Notes: generated by a model from the letters alone, not told the origin. Positions 43,118 through 51,752 are shown, counted from the first letter of the stretch. The stretch: 64,000 bases of DNA from Variovorax sp. MHTC-1 (GCF_003984645.1 NZ_RWKI01000015.1:1-64000), one strand, 5' to 3'. Numbers and translations are program-made.

Positions 43118-43150
43118 CCGCGCTGACCAATCAACGACCAAGAAATGACC
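43118..43150 (-). promoter_or_regulatory. Three 11-bp direct repeats (GGTC-N7) upstream of the second paralogue
   Basis: On the minus strand the repeats are GGTCATTTCTT, GGTCGTTGATT and GGTCAGCGCGG, with GGTC at 43150-43147, 43139-43136 and 43128-43125. The third repeat is identical over all 11 bases to the third repeat at 41416. The array ends 81 nt before the ATG, exactly as at the other paralogue, although the sequence between is not conserved. It falls in the 147-bp gap after the response regulator gene. Confidence 0.6.
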
Positions 43151-43183
43151 GGCAGATGATTCCGGCTGTCCACCGGAAGAGGC

Positions 43184-43855
43184 TCAGGCTTCGGTGAGCG
43201 ACTGCGCGGCCACCACCGCTTCGGTGCGGTTGCGCACGTTGAGCGCGCGGAAGATGGCGGCGAGATGGATCTTGACCGTGCCTTCGCTAATGCCGAGCGC
43301 GCGCCCGATCAGCTTGTTCGGCTTGCCCTGCGACAGCAGTTGCAGCACCTCCACCTGGCGCTCGGTCAGCACGTTGCGCAGGTGTTCGAGCGTCTGCGCC
43401 GAGGCGGCGGCCGACGCGCGCTGGCTGGCCTCGGCCGGCACCCCGGCCACGATGCCGGGCGGCACGGCCGCGAGCATCATCGGCGGCACGTAGACGCCGC
43501 CGGCCAGCACCAGCCGGACGGCCGACAGCATGACCTCGGGCGAATAGGCTTTCGGAATGAAGCCGAGCACGCCACGCTCCAGCGCACTGCGCATGATCGC
43601 GGGGTCTTCATAGCCCGAGAGCACGATGACCGGCACCGCCGGGTGGCGGCGCCGGATCTCGTCGACGTGGGCTTGCCCGTCCGCGCCGGGCATGTTCAGG
43701 TCGATCACGGCCAGGTCGATGTCGTCGGAAGCGCCGGCGAACAGTTCGTCGACGCTCATTGCCAGAACGAACTCGATGCCGGGTTCGATTTCCGACAGTT
43801 TGGCCTTGACCGCCTCGATGACGAGCCGATGGTCGTCGGCGATCAGGATTTTCAT
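43184..43855 (-). CDS. Orphan NarL/LuxR-family response regulator
   Basis: The 223-residue regulator has an N-terminal receiver (ADDHRLV; phospho-acceptor Asp in LAVIDLNMPGADG; VIVLSGYED; PKAYS with conserved Lys) and a C-terminal LuxR HTH (LTERQVEVLQLLSQGK, GISEGTVKIHLAAIF). No histidine kinase lies nearby. It precedes the two paralogous genes on the same strand and sits beside the T6SS, so it may regulate either. Confidence 0.92.
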   Translation of the reverse strand: MKILIADDHRLVIEAVKAKLSEIEPGIEFVLAMSVDELFAGASDDIDLAVIDLNMPGADGQAHVDEIRRRHPAVPVIVLSGYEDPAIMRSALERGVLGFIPKAYSPEVMLSAVRLVLAGGVYVPPMMLAAVPPGIVAGVPAEASQRASAAASAQTLEHLRNVLTERQVEVLQLLSQGKPNKLIGRALGISEGTVKIHLAAIFRALNVRNRTEAVVAAQSLTEA

Positions 43856-43890
43856 GGCAGCCCCAAACGTAGTGAACTCAACGAATACCA

Positions 43891-43919
43891 AAGATAACGT
43901 CGATCGCCATGCGCGGCAA
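43891..43919 (-). promoter_or_regulatory. Predicted promoter of the response regulator
   Basis: On the minus strand TTGCCG (43914-43919) and TATCTT (43891-43896) are 17 bp apart, giving a leader of about 28 nt. The 232-bp region 43856-44087 is also the divergent upstream region of tssL, where I see no convincing promoter. Confidence 0.5.
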
Positions 43920-44087
43920 GGCTCGCCCGCTCCACGAACGACATAGTCCCCAAGCGATATGGCGGGCCCTGGAGGGCGTTGAAAGAATGTTCCCGCACCC
44001 AACGAACACAGGGACATCGGCATGTGCCATCGATGCAGGCGCAAACCCAAGGCTCCCGCCACCAGCGAAGAATAGCGCGAGCGTTGC

Positions 44088-45416
44088 ATGGCTCGCCTGT
44101 TCGACTGTTTCTGCGCCCTTTTTTCATTCGGCCTCGAACTCGACGCGGCGACCGCCGCAGGGCGCGTGAGCCCTGCGCCCGATGCAGCGCAGCGCAGCGC
44201 CCTGGATCTGCTCGAGCACGCCCGTGTCGCGGCGCAGGCCGCTGGCATCTCTGCCCACCGCATCGAGTCGGCGTCCTTTGCCATGGTCGCCTGGCTCGAC
44301 GAGATCGTTGCGCGCAACCCCGGCTGGAGCACCGGCATGACGCCGCTGCAGGTGCAGCTCTTCAATTCCAACAACGCCCACAGCGAGTTCTTCCACCATC
44401 TGTCGGCGCTGCAGGCCGACGACGGCGAGGTGCGCGAGATCTACTGGCATGCGCTGGTCTACGGTTTCAAGGGCCAGTACTACTTCGAAAACGGCGACAG
44501 CGGCGAGCTCGGCAAGCTCAAGGACCTGCATGGACAGCAACTGCCGGTGCAGCCGTTGGCGCCGGACGCCCTGGACGCCGACCGCATCACCCCCCAGCCC
44601 TACAGCGTGCCCGACCCGCCGGGTCGTCCACGCATCCCGGAGCGGCGCGAGCGGGCGCTGTTGCGCGCCACCGGCGCGCTCGCGCTGCTGATTCCGCTCC
44701 TGTACCTGCTGGGATCGATGCTGAACGGCCCGCACGAAGCGCCGTTCACGCTGGCGCAGCGCGTCGAGCAGCAGCTGCAGGACTACGCCTGCGCGGACCT
44801 CGCCGCCACGGTGGGCGACGACGGCGCGACGCAGGTGAGCGGCTTCGTCTCGGTCGCGGAAGACATGGCGCGCGTGGAGCGCGAGGTGCGTGCCATGCCG
44901 GGCGTGAGCGCGGCGAGCTTCCAGCTCCGGTTGCGCGTATGGCCGCACTGCGAGGTGGTCGCCATCCTCAAGCCCTACCAGGCGCGCAATCGCGACAAGC
45001 GGCACGGGCTGAAGGTCGCGGCCGCGAGTGCGCAGAACGGCCGGCTGCGCGAAGGCGATCTCGTGCTGGTGCAAGCCACGAATGCCGACTACGACGGCTA
45101 TCTCTGGGTCGACTACTTCACGGCCGACGGCGCCGTGATGCATCTCAACGCGGGCCGCGGCCAGGCCCGCCTGCGCGCCGGCGAAAGCATCGAGCTGGGC
45201 CGCGACATCCCGTCGAGCTGGCTCGTGGGTCCGCCCTTCGGCACAGTGCTGGTCACAGCCCTTTCCTCGCCCACGCCTTTCAATGGCGCCGCCGACAGCC
45301 CGCCCTTCGAACTCGCCTCGGCCTATCTGCAACGGCTGCGCGAATCGCTGGCCGCCAACGAAGCGGGCGGCCGGCCGATCGCCGACTTCGTCTTCCTCGA
45401 AACCGTCTCGCGCTGA
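44088..45416 (+). CDS. tssL: T6SS membrane protein TssL (DotU family) with a C-terminal DUF4384-like domain
   Basis: The 442-residue protein begins with a DotU/IcmH cytoplasmic domain (about 1-180, with VAWLDEIV, FNSNNAHSEFFHHL and YYFENGDSGEL), followed by one membrane helix around residue 200-217 (GALALLIPLLYLLGSML). After it come a BON-like region and a periplasmic region with LREGDLVLVQATNADYDGYL and a VDYFTADGAVMHLN segment typical of DUF4384. TssL anchors the T6SS in the inner membrane with TssM and TssJ. The C-terminal extension is longer than in standard TssL. Confidence 0.85.
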   Translation: MARLFDCFCALFSFGLELDAATAAGRVSPAPDAAQRSALDLLEHARVAAQAAGISAHRIESASFAMVAWLDEIVARNPGWSTGMTPLQVQLFNSNNAHSEFFHHLSALQADDGEVREIYWHALVYGFKGQYYFENGDSGELGKLKDLHGQQLPVQPLAPDALDADRITPQPYSVPDPPGRPRIPERRERALLRATGALALLIPLLYLLGSMLNGPHEAPFTLAQRVEQQLQDYACADLAATVGDDGATQVSGFVSVAEDMARVEREVRAMPGVSAASFQLRLRVWPHCEVVAILKPYQARNRDKRHGLKVAAASAQNGRLREGDLVLVQATNADYDGYLWVDYFTADGAVMHLNAGRGQARLRAGESIELGRDIPSSWLVGPPFGTVLVTALSSPTPFNGAADSPPFELASAYLQRLRESLAANEAGGRPIADFVFLETVSR

Positions 45417-45437
45417 GCAGCGTCTTCGACCCTTCCT

Positions 45438-46526
45438 ATGAACGCCCTGCACCCGCTGCCCACCTACTACTGGCCACTGCTCGCGCTGTGCCTGCTGGGG
45501 CTTTTCGCCTTCTGGTGGTTCATGCTGGGCTCGCGCTACGTCGCGCGGCGGCGGCTGCTGCGACGGCGCATCGAAGTCCTCGGGCAGCCATCGACGGCTC
45601 CGGAGCAGGCGGCGCTCGCAGCCCTGCGGCAGGCGATCGTGCAAGCGCGCGAACTGCTTCTTCGTTCGCCGGCGCAGCGCGCAGTGCGCAATCCGCTCTA
45701 CGACCAGCCCTGGCTGCTGTTCATCGGCGACGAGCCGGCGGAACTGCCGGGGTTGCTGGCCGCCGCCCGCCGCGCCTCCCCGCCGCTGCTGCAATCGGAG
45801 CGCGACGCCAGCGGCGATGGCTTCTGGCGCTGGCACTTCCTGCGTTCGATGATCGCGATCGAAACCAGCCCGGGCGCGGTGCGCGAGGCGGCCTCGCGGC
45901 ACGAGCGAAGCCTTTGGTACCAAGCCCTGCTGGCGCTCGCCAATCAACGCGAGCGCCTGCCGCTCAACGGCATCGTGGTTTGCGTGAGCGCGGCGAGCTT
46001 GCTTGGCGACGCACAGGCGCTGGCTGCCGATGCGACGCGCCTGCGGCAGCGGGTCGACGAAGCGGCCGAGCATCTGCGGCTGCAGCTGCCCGTCTACCTG
46101 GTGGTGACCGGCCTGGAGCGGATCGGCGGCTACGACGAATTCCGCTCCGCATTGCCGCCCGAGGCGCTGGCGCAGGCCCTGGGCCATCGGCTGCCGGCCG
46201 ACGCGGCGGGCGCCCGGCTCGAAGAACTGTTCGGCCCGATGAAGCTCCGGCTGCACGCCTTGCGCATGGGCCTGCTGTGCAGCCAGCCGGAGCCGGCGCG
46301 ACGGCTGGCCATTCACGGCTTCGTGGAGCAGCTGCGCGCGCTGCAGCCGGGGCTGCGCACGCTGGCGGCACACATGTTCGACAACGGCCTTGGCCGCTCG
46401 CTCGCGCCGGCGCGCTGGCGCGGCCTCTATCTCACGGCCGCACCCTCCCTCGGCGAGGACGACGCTTTCGTCGCCGATCTGTTCCGGCGCTTCCTGCCCA
46501 GCGATCAGCCGCTGGCGCGCCCGTAG
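45438..46526 (+). CDS. Short IcmF/TssM-like protein lacking the Walker A motif
   Basis: The 362-residue protein has one N-terminal membrane helix (YWPLLALCLLGLFAFWWFML) and a cytoplasmic domain resembling the N-terminal part of TssM/IcmF (QPWLLFIGDEPAELPG, LPLNGIVVCVSAASLL, LPVYLVVTGLERIGGY). The GxxxxGK[ST] loop is replaced by GDEPAELP, and the large C-terminal periplasmic part is missing, so it is about a third of a normal TssM. It follows tssL by 21 nt. A partner or remnant of TssM is likely; no full tssM is in the window. Confidence 0.8.
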   Translation: MNALHPLPTYYWPLLALCLLGLFAFWWFMLGSRYVARRRLLRRRIEVLGQPSTAPEQAALAALRQAIVQARELLLRSPAQRAVRNPLYDQPWLLFIGDEPAELPGLLAAARRASPPLLQSERDASGDGFWRWHFLRSMIAIETSPGAVREAASRHERSLWYQALLALANQRERLPLNGIVVCVSAASLLGDAQALAADATRLRQRVDEAAEHLRLQLPVYLVVTGLERIGGYDEFRSALPPEALAQALGHRLPADAAGARLEELFGPMKLRLHALRMGLLCSQPEPARRLAIHGFVEQLRALQPGLRTLAAHMFDNGLGRSLAPARWRGLYLTAAPSLGEDDAFVADLFRRFLPSDQPLARP

Positions 46527-46534
46527 CGATGCGG

Positions 46535-47092
46535 CTACTTCTTCGGCGCCGGCGGCGGGGGTGCCGGTTCGATGCGGATCTGGATCTGGCGCGCACCGAA
46601 GTTCACGCCGACCAAGAGCGGCTTGCCCGGCTCGATCGCGCGCACCTCGCGCCAGCGCGCGCGGTCGAGATCGCGGTAGGCCGCCATCACGCCGATCGCC
46701 TTGATGTCGGCGGCCAGCGTCATCTCGAGCTTCTTGCTGTCGCCGGGCCGCAGCAGCAGCTCTTCGCGCTGGGCCATCTCGGCGCCGAGCGTGGCCTGGT
46801 CTTTCTCGAACAGCGAGAAGAAGTCGGCAGCCTCGAAGGCGCCGCTGGTCTTGAGCGCATAGACGCGCACCGTGAGCGGCGAGGCCCGGCCGCGCGCGTC
46901 GGGATTGGCATCGGCACCGGCCGCCAGCGTCATCGCGATCGGCGTGACCACAGGCTTCGGCGGCGGCGGAGGGCTGGAGCAACCGGCGGCGAACGCGAGT
47001 GCCAGCAGCATGCCAAGGCCCGCCATCGCGCGCCGATGCCCCGCATCCTGAAGACGTCCATAGGGCGAACGGCGTGTACCAGGGTCTCTCAT
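46535..47092 (-). CDS. tssJ: T6SS outer-membrane lipoprotein TssJ
   Basis: The 185-residue protein has an N-terminal lipobox (MLLALAFAAGC) and a TssJ-like beta-sandwich: SPLTVRVYALKTSGAFEAADFF and ELLLRPGDSKKLEMTL. TssJ links the TssLM complex to the outer membrane. ATG 47092 has AAGGA upstream; ATG 47026 gives a shorter signal peptide. It is unusual in being encoded opposite to tssL, convergent with the IcmF-like gene (8-bp gap) and divergent from tssA. Confidence 0.88.
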   Translation of the reverse strand: MRDPGTRRSPYGRLQDAGHRRAMAGLGMLLALAFAAGCSSPPPPPKPVVTPIAMTLAAGADANPDARGRASPLTVRVYALKTSGAFEAADFFSLFEKDQATLGAEMAQREELLLRPGDSKKLEMTLAADIKAIGVMAAYRDLDRARWREVRAIEPGKPLLVGVNFGARQIQIRIEPAPPPPAPKK

Positions 47093-47110
47093 GCTATTTC
47101 CTTCGTTGCA

Positions 47111-47139
47111 TTGACCGGCCAGGGAGCATCTTTGATTAT
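47111..47139 (+). promoter_or_regulatory. Predicted promoter of tssA-hcp
   Basis: TTGACC (47111-47116) and GATTAT (47134-47139) are separated by 17 bp, with the tssA ATG 24 nt later. The 71-bp gap between tssJ and tssA is divergent and holds only this clear promoter. Confidence 0.5.
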
Positions 47140-47163
47140 CCCTAGTGAACTCGAACAGGCAAC

Positions 47164-48195
47164 ATGCTGACTCCCGAACTCGTCGAAGCCCTGCAGGCAC
47201 CCATCAGCGAAGCCTCGCCATGCGGTGACGACCTCGAGTACGACCCGGCGTTCACCGCCTTGGCCTCGGCGGCGCAAGGCAAGCCCGAGCAGCAGTTCGG
47301 CGACACCGTGATCCCCGCAGTGGAACCCGAGTGGCGCACCGTGGCCGATCAGGCGCAGGCCCTGCTGGGCCGGACCAAGGACCTCCGGGCCGCCGTGCTG
47401 CTGCTGCGCGCCAGCACGCGAATGCAAGGCATCGCCGGCTTCGTGATGAGCCTGCGCCTGCTGACCGTCCTGCTCGACCGCCACTGGGAAGGCATACATC
47501 CAAAGCTGGATGCCGACGACGACAACGATCCCACGATGCGCCTCAACGCGCTCGCGCCGCTGACCGACGAAGCCATGGTGCTGCGCGACCTGTACGAAGC
47601 CGATGTCGGCGTGGCGCGCGGGGTCGGGCCGATCCGCGTGCGCGACATCGCGATCGCGCACAACGCACTGGCGCCGGCCGGTGCCGAAACGGGCTACTCC
47701 GCCGCGCAGGTCCACGGCGGACTCGAGGCCATCCACGGCGAGACGCCCGAGGTGCTGCAGACGCTGATGGAGATGCCCACGCTGGTCACGCAGCTGCAGA
47801 CGCTGCTCGTCGAGCGCACCGGCCGCACGGACCTGATCGATCTCGGGCCGCTGCGCGCGATCGCCAACGTATTGAGCAAGGCCTGCGCCGCGGTGGCCGG
47901 GCCCGCGGCGCAGGCCGAAGCGGAAGCCGAAGCCGCCGCGGATGCCGGCACCGGCAGCGCCGCCGTCGCGCGCGCCGCGGTACCCGGCGAGATCCGGAAC
48001 CGGCAGGACGCGCTCCAGACCCTCGACCGCGTGATCCGCTATCTCGAACAGGCCGAGCCGGGCAATCCGGCGCCGCTCCTGATCGCACGCGCCAAGAAGC
48101 TCATCGGCGTGAGCTTCTTCGAGATCATGGCCGATCTCGCGCCGAACGCGCTCGACACCATCGAAACCGTGACCGGCAAGCAGCCCACCGCGTGA
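47164..48195 (+). CDS. tssA: T6SS protein TssA (ImpA family)
   Basis: The 343-residue protein has an ImpA_N domain (ISEASPCGDDLEYDPAF; LRAAVLLLRASTRMQGIAGF) and a C-terminal part with alanine-rich helices, ending in the typical DALQTLDRVIRYLEQAEPGNPAPLLIARAKKL and FEIMADLAPNAL. TssA caps the sheath-tube during assembly. It leads the tssABC-hcp operon on the plus strand. Confidence 0.92.
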   Translation: MLTPELVEALQAPISEASPCGDDLEYDPAFTALASAAQGKPEQQFGDTVIPAVEPEWRTVADQAQALLGRTKDLRAAVLLLRASTRMQGIAGFVMSLRLLTVLLDRHWEGIHPKLDADDDNDPTMRLNALAPLTDEAMVLRDLYEADVGVARGVGPIRVRDIAIAHNALAPAGAETGYSAAQVHGGLEAIHGETPEVLQTLMEMPTLVTQLQTLLVERTGRTDLIDLGPLRAIANVLSKACAAVAGPAAQAEAEAEAAADAGTGSAAVARAAVPGEIRNRQDALQTLDRVIRYLEQAEPGNPAPLLIARAKKLIGVSFFEIMADLAPNALDTIETVTGKQPTA

Positions 48196-48247
48196 ACGCC
48201 ACGCATCTCGCACCCCTCCGACACCCACCCTCGCAAGGAGCATTTCC

Positions 48248-48763
48248 ATGTCCAAGAGCAGCCAGAAATTCATCGCCCGGAATCGGGCGCCGCGGGTCCA
48301 GATCGAGTACGACGTGGAGCTCTACGGCGCGGAGAAGAAGGTCCAGCTGCCCTTCGTGATGGGCGTGCTGGCCGATCTCTCGGGCAAGCCGGCCGATCCT
48401 CTGGCGCCAGTGGGAGACCGCAAGTTCCTCGAGTTCGACGTCGACAACTTCGACGTGCGCATGAAGGCCATGAAGCCGCGCGCCGCCTTCTCGGTGCCGA
48501 ACACGCTGACCGGCGAGGGCGAGCTCAAGGTCGACATCACCTTCGAGAACATGGACGACTTCTCGCCCGCCGCCGTGGCCAAGAAAGTCGATGCGCTCAA
48601 CAAGCTGCTCGAGGCCCGCACCCAGCTGTCGAACCTGGTCACCTATATGGACGGCAAGGGCGGCGCCGAAGACCTGCTGGCCAAGGTGCTGGAAGACCCG
48701 GCGCTGCTGCAGACGCTGGCCGCCAGCAAGAAGCCCGAAGAAGGCGCCGCGCCGGCCGCCTGA
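48248..48763 (+). CDS. tssB: T6SS contractile sheath small subunit TssB
   Basis: The 171-residue sheath protein begins MSKSSQKFIARNRAPRVQIE and has LPFVMGVLADLSG and FDVDNFDVRMKAMKPRAAF, matching TssB/VipA. It binds TssC to form the contractile sheath, recycled by ClpV. A strong AGGAG site precedes the ATG. It is followed by tssC after 33 nt. Confidence 0.96.
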   Translation: MSKSSQKFIARNRAPRVQIEYDVELYGAEKKVQLPFVMGVLADLSGKPADPLAPVGDRKFLEFDVDNFDVRMKAMKPRAAFSVPNTLTGEGELKVDITFENMDDFSPAAVAKKVDALNKLLEARTQLSNLVTYMDGKGGAEDLLAKVLEDPALLQTLAASKKPEEGAAPAA

Positions 48764-48796
48764 CGCCCCATTTTTTGCACACGAGGAGAACCCGAC

Positions 48797-50293
48797 ATGG
48801 CTGAAGCACTCGAGCAGCAGAGCGCCCTGAAAGACGTTGCCTACGAAGGAAGCGACTTCTCGTCGCTCCTGCAGAAGGAGTTCAAACCGCGCAGCGACGA
48901 AGCCAAGAGCGCCGTCGAGGCGGCGGTGCTCACGCTGGCGCAGCAGGCGCTGGCCAACACGCAGGTCATCGGCAAGGACGTGACCAAGTCGATCCAGGCC
49001 ATGATCGCCGCGATCGACCAGAAGCTCACCGAGCAGATCAACAAGATCCTGCACAACGAGGAGTTCCAGAAGCTCGAGAGCGCCTGGCGCGGCCTGCACT
49101 ACATGGTGAACAACACCGAATCGGACGAGAACCTCAAGATCCGGGTGATGGACATCTCCAAGAAGGAGCTGCACAAGACCTTGAAGAAGTTCAAGGGCGC
49201 GGCCTGGGACCAGAGCCCGCTTTTCAAGAAGGTCTACGAGCAGGAATACGGCCAGTTCGGCGGCGAGCCCTTCGGCGCCATCGTCGGCGACTATCACTTC
49301 GACCAGAGTCCGCCCGACGTCGAGCTGCTGGGCGAGATGGCCAAGCTCGCGGCCTCGGCGCATGCGCCCTTCATCACAGGCGCGAGCCCCAACCTGATGC
49401 AGATGGAGTCATGGCAGGAGCTCGCCAATCCGCGCGACCTGACCAAGATCTTCGGCACGCCCGAGTACGCCGGATGGCGCAGCCTGCGCGAGTCCGACGA
49501 CTCCAAGTACATCGGCCTGTGCATGCCGCGCTTCCTGGCGCGCACTCCCTACGGCGCGAAGACGAATCCGGTCGAGGAGTTCGACTTCGAGGAAGAGGTT
49601 TCGGGCTCGGACCATAGCAAGTACAGCTGGGCCAATGCAGCCTACGCCATGGCCACCAACATCAACCGCTCGTACAAGCTCTACGGCTGGGGCTCGCGCA
49701 TCCGCGGCATCGAGTCGGGCGGCGCGGTCGAGAATCTGCCGCTGCACACCTTTCCGAGCGACGACGGCGGCGTCGACCAGAAGTGCCCCACCGAGATCGC
49801 GATCAGCGATCGGCGCGAGGCCGAGCTCTCCAAGGCCGGCTTGCTGTCTCTGATCCACCGCAAGAACTCCGACTTCGCTGCCTTCATCGGCGCGCAGTCG
49901 CTCAACAAGCCGGCCGAGTACGACGACCCCGACGCGACGGCCAATGCCAACCTCGCGGCGCGCCTGCCCTACCTCTTTGCCTGCAACCGCTTCGCCCACT
50001 ACTTGAAGTGCATCGTGCGCGACAAAGTCGGCAGCTTCAAGGAAAGAGCCGACATGGAGCGCTGGCTCAACAACTGGATCATGAATTACGTCGACGGCGA
50101 TCCGGCCAACTCGTCCGAGGAAACCAAGGCCCGCAAGCCGCTGGCCGCGGCCCAGGTGGTGGTCGAGGAAGTCGAAGGCAATCCCGGCTACTACAGCTCC
50201 AAGTTCTTCCTTCGACCGCACTACCAGCTGGAGGGCCTGACGGTGTCGCTGCGCCTGGTCTCGAAGCTGCCGTCGGCCAAGGGCGGCAAATAA
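48797..50293 (+). CDS. tssC: T6SS contractile sheath large subunit TssC
   Basis: The 498-residue protein is TssC/VipB, with conserved KLESAWRGLHYMVNNTE, KKELHKTLKKFKG, QEYGQFGGEPFGAIVGDY, FGTPEYAGWRSLRESDDS and GTE-less C-terminal segments ending SLRLVSKLPSAKGGK. It forms the sheath with TssB. Length is typical (about 495). Confidence 0.96.
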   Translation: MAEALEQQSALKDVAYEGSDFSSLLQKEFKPRSDEAKSAVEAAVLTLAQQALANTQVIGKDVTKSIQAMIAAIDQKLTEQINKILHNEEFQKLESAWRGLHYMVNNTESDENLKIRVMDISKKELHKTLKKFKGAAWDQSPLFKKVYEQEYGQFGGEPFGAIVGDYHFDQSPPDVELLGEMAKLAASAHAPFITGASPNLMQMESWQELANPRDLTKIFGTPEYAGWRSLRESDDSKYIGLCMPRFLARTPYGAKTNPVEEFDFEEEVSGSDHSKYSWANAAYAMATNINRSYKLYGWGSRIRGIESGGAVENLPLHTFPSDDGGVDQKCPTEIAISDRREAELSKAGLLSLIHRKNSDFAAFIGAQSLNKPAEYDDPDATANANLAARLPYLFACNRFAHYLKCIVRDKVGSFKERADMERWLNNWIMNYVDGDPANSSEETKARKPLAAAQVVVEEVEGNPGYYSSKFFLRPHYQLEGLTVSLRLVSKLPSAKGGK

Positions 50294-50340
50294 ATTTCGG
50301 CGAATCGTTGCAAACGGAACGAGCAGTTCGTTCTCTTTAC

Positions 50341-50380
50341 AGCTTCCGAGCTGGCCCGCAGGGCGCACTGCAAGGAAGCT
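50341..50380 (+). other. Stem-loop in the tssC-hcp gap
   Basis: A 7-bp stem AGCTTCC/GGAAGCT with a 26-nt loop is followed by GATTTTCTT, terminator-like. A smaller dyad GAACGA/TCGTTC (50317-50333) lies just upstream. The 124-bp gap is the longest in the operon; partial termination or a processing site could uncouple the very abundant Hcp from the sheath genes. Confidence 0.4.
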
Positions 50381-50417
50381 GATTTTCTTGGGTTCATACA
50401 AACTGAAAGGTGGAATC

Positions 50418-50900
50418 ATGGCCGTAGACATGTTTATCAAGGTCGGCGACGTCAAGGGCGAGTCGAAAGACAGCAAGCACAAGGAGGAGATCGACGTGCT
50501 GGCCTGGAGCTGGGGTGCCAGCCAGTCGGGCAGCATGCACCTGGGCAGCGGCGGCGGCGCGGGCAAAGTCAGCGTCCAGGACCTGTCCTTCACCAAGTAC
50601 GTCGACTCCTCTTCCAATGCGCTGCTGCTGGCCTGCTGCAACGGCAAGCACTATCCCGATGCGACGCTGGTGGTGCGCAAAGCGGGCGAAGACGCACAGG
50701 AGTACCTCACGATCACGCTGAACGAAGTGCTCGTGTCGGCCGTCTCCACCGGCGGCAGCGGCGGCGAAGACCGCCTCACGGAAAACATCACGCTCAACTT
50801 CGCGAAGTTCAAGTACGAGTACAAGCCGCAGAAGCCCGACGGCACGCTCGATGCGGCCAAGACGGCGGCCTGGGACATTCGGGCCAATGTGAAAGCCTGA
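50418..50900 (+). CDS. hcp: T6SS tube protein Hcp
   Basis: The 160-residue protein has the Hcp fold with VDMFIKVGDVKGESKD, WGASQSGS and the conserved ENITLNFAKFKYEYKPQ. Hexamers stack to form the inner tube and carry effectors. The ATG at 50418 follows GGTGGAATC; an upstream TTG at 50388 would add ten unlikely residues. It is the last gene of the plus-strand operon. Confidence 0.96.
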   Translation: MAVDMFIKVGDVKGESKDSKHKEEIDVLAWSWGASQSGSMHLGSGGGAGKVSVQDLSFTKYVDSSSNALLLACCNGKHYPDATLVVRKAGEDAQEYLTITLNEVLVSAVSTGGSGGEDRLTENITLNFAKFKYEYKPQKPDGTLDAAKTAAWDIRANVKA

Positions 50901-50950
50901 ACGGCTTGATCGAGGGGCGGACGCTCGGCAGCGTCCGGCCCCGGGACGGG

Positions 50951-51727
50951 CTAGGGCGGCAACCGCTGCGTCACCTCGCCGTCCGCATCGTCGGGATGCG
51001 CCCACAGCGTCAGCGCGGTGTAGTTGTCGTAGCTCGGCTTCGCGTTGGCCCTGACCTGCCGGTCGATCTCCTCCACCCATCGGCTCGCGCTGTTCGTCGC
51101 GCGCAGCATCTCGAGCAGGCGCTCGTCTCCCAGCGGCTCCCACACCCCGTCGGTGCAAAGCAGCAGCACGTCGCCCGCCATCAAGGGCATGGGCGCAGCC
51201 ACCGCGATCTCCGGTTGCTCTTCGATCGAGCCCAGTGCCGACAGCAGCATGTTGCGCTGAGGATGAAGGCGTGCGCCCTCCTCGTCGAGCATGCCGCCAG
51301 CCACCATCTGCTGGACCAGGCTGTGGTCGACGGTGCGCGCCACCGGCGCACCGGAACGAAACAGGTACGCGCGGCTGTCGCCGCTGTGAGCCCAGGCGAT
51401 CTGGTTCTCGTGCAGGTCGACCGCGGCCAGCACCACGGTCGATCGCATCGCAGCCAGCTTGCCGCCCTCGGCTTGGCGCGCCACGATGTCGAGGTTGGCG
51501 CGCGCGATGAGCCGGTGCAGCAGGCCGGCATCGAGTCCCGGATTCGCCGCGAAGCCTTCCAGCACGCTGCTGCGCGCGATGGCCGCCGCGACGTCGCCGC
51601 CGCCATGGCCGCCCGCGCCGTCGGCCACTACGCAGGCGACGTAGCGGCCATCGTTCCAGTGGCCGAACACGTCCTCGTTGTAGCTGCGGCCGCCTTGCTT
51701 CGACAAGGTGACGATCTCGATGTCCAC
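50951..51727 (-). CDS. pppA: PP2C-type serine/threonine phosphatase (PppA-like)
   Basis: The 258-residue phosphatase has PP2C motifs: GxxxxNED near the start (GRSYNEDVF), VADGAGGHGGGD, the WAHSGDSRAYLF segment and LLCTDGVWEPL. In T6SS clusters PppA opposes the kinase PpkA, controlling TagH. The start is GTG. It is downstream of tagH on the minus strand; no PpkA is present in the window. Confidence 0.9.
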   Translation of the reverse strand: MDIEIVTLSKQGGRSYNEDVFGHWNDGRYVACVVADGAGGHGGGDVAAAIARSSVLEGFAANPGLDAGLLHRLIARANLDIVARQAEGGKLAAMRSTVVLAAVDLHENQIAWAHSGDSRAYLFRSGAPVARTVDHSLVQQMVAGGMLDEEGARLHPQRNMLLSALGSIEEQPEIAVAAPMPLMAGDVLLLCTDGVWEPLGDERLLEMLRATNSASRWVEEIDRQVRANAKPSYDNYTALTLWAHPDDADGEVTQRLPP

Positions 51728-51752
51728 GGGCCCTCCTCCTCTTCGTTTTTCT

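Noticed and set aside
43979..47170. Long plus-strand open frame over tssL, the IcmF-like gene and tssJ
   Set aside because: It is a shifted frame of real genes on both strands, Arg/Ala-rich without family matches.
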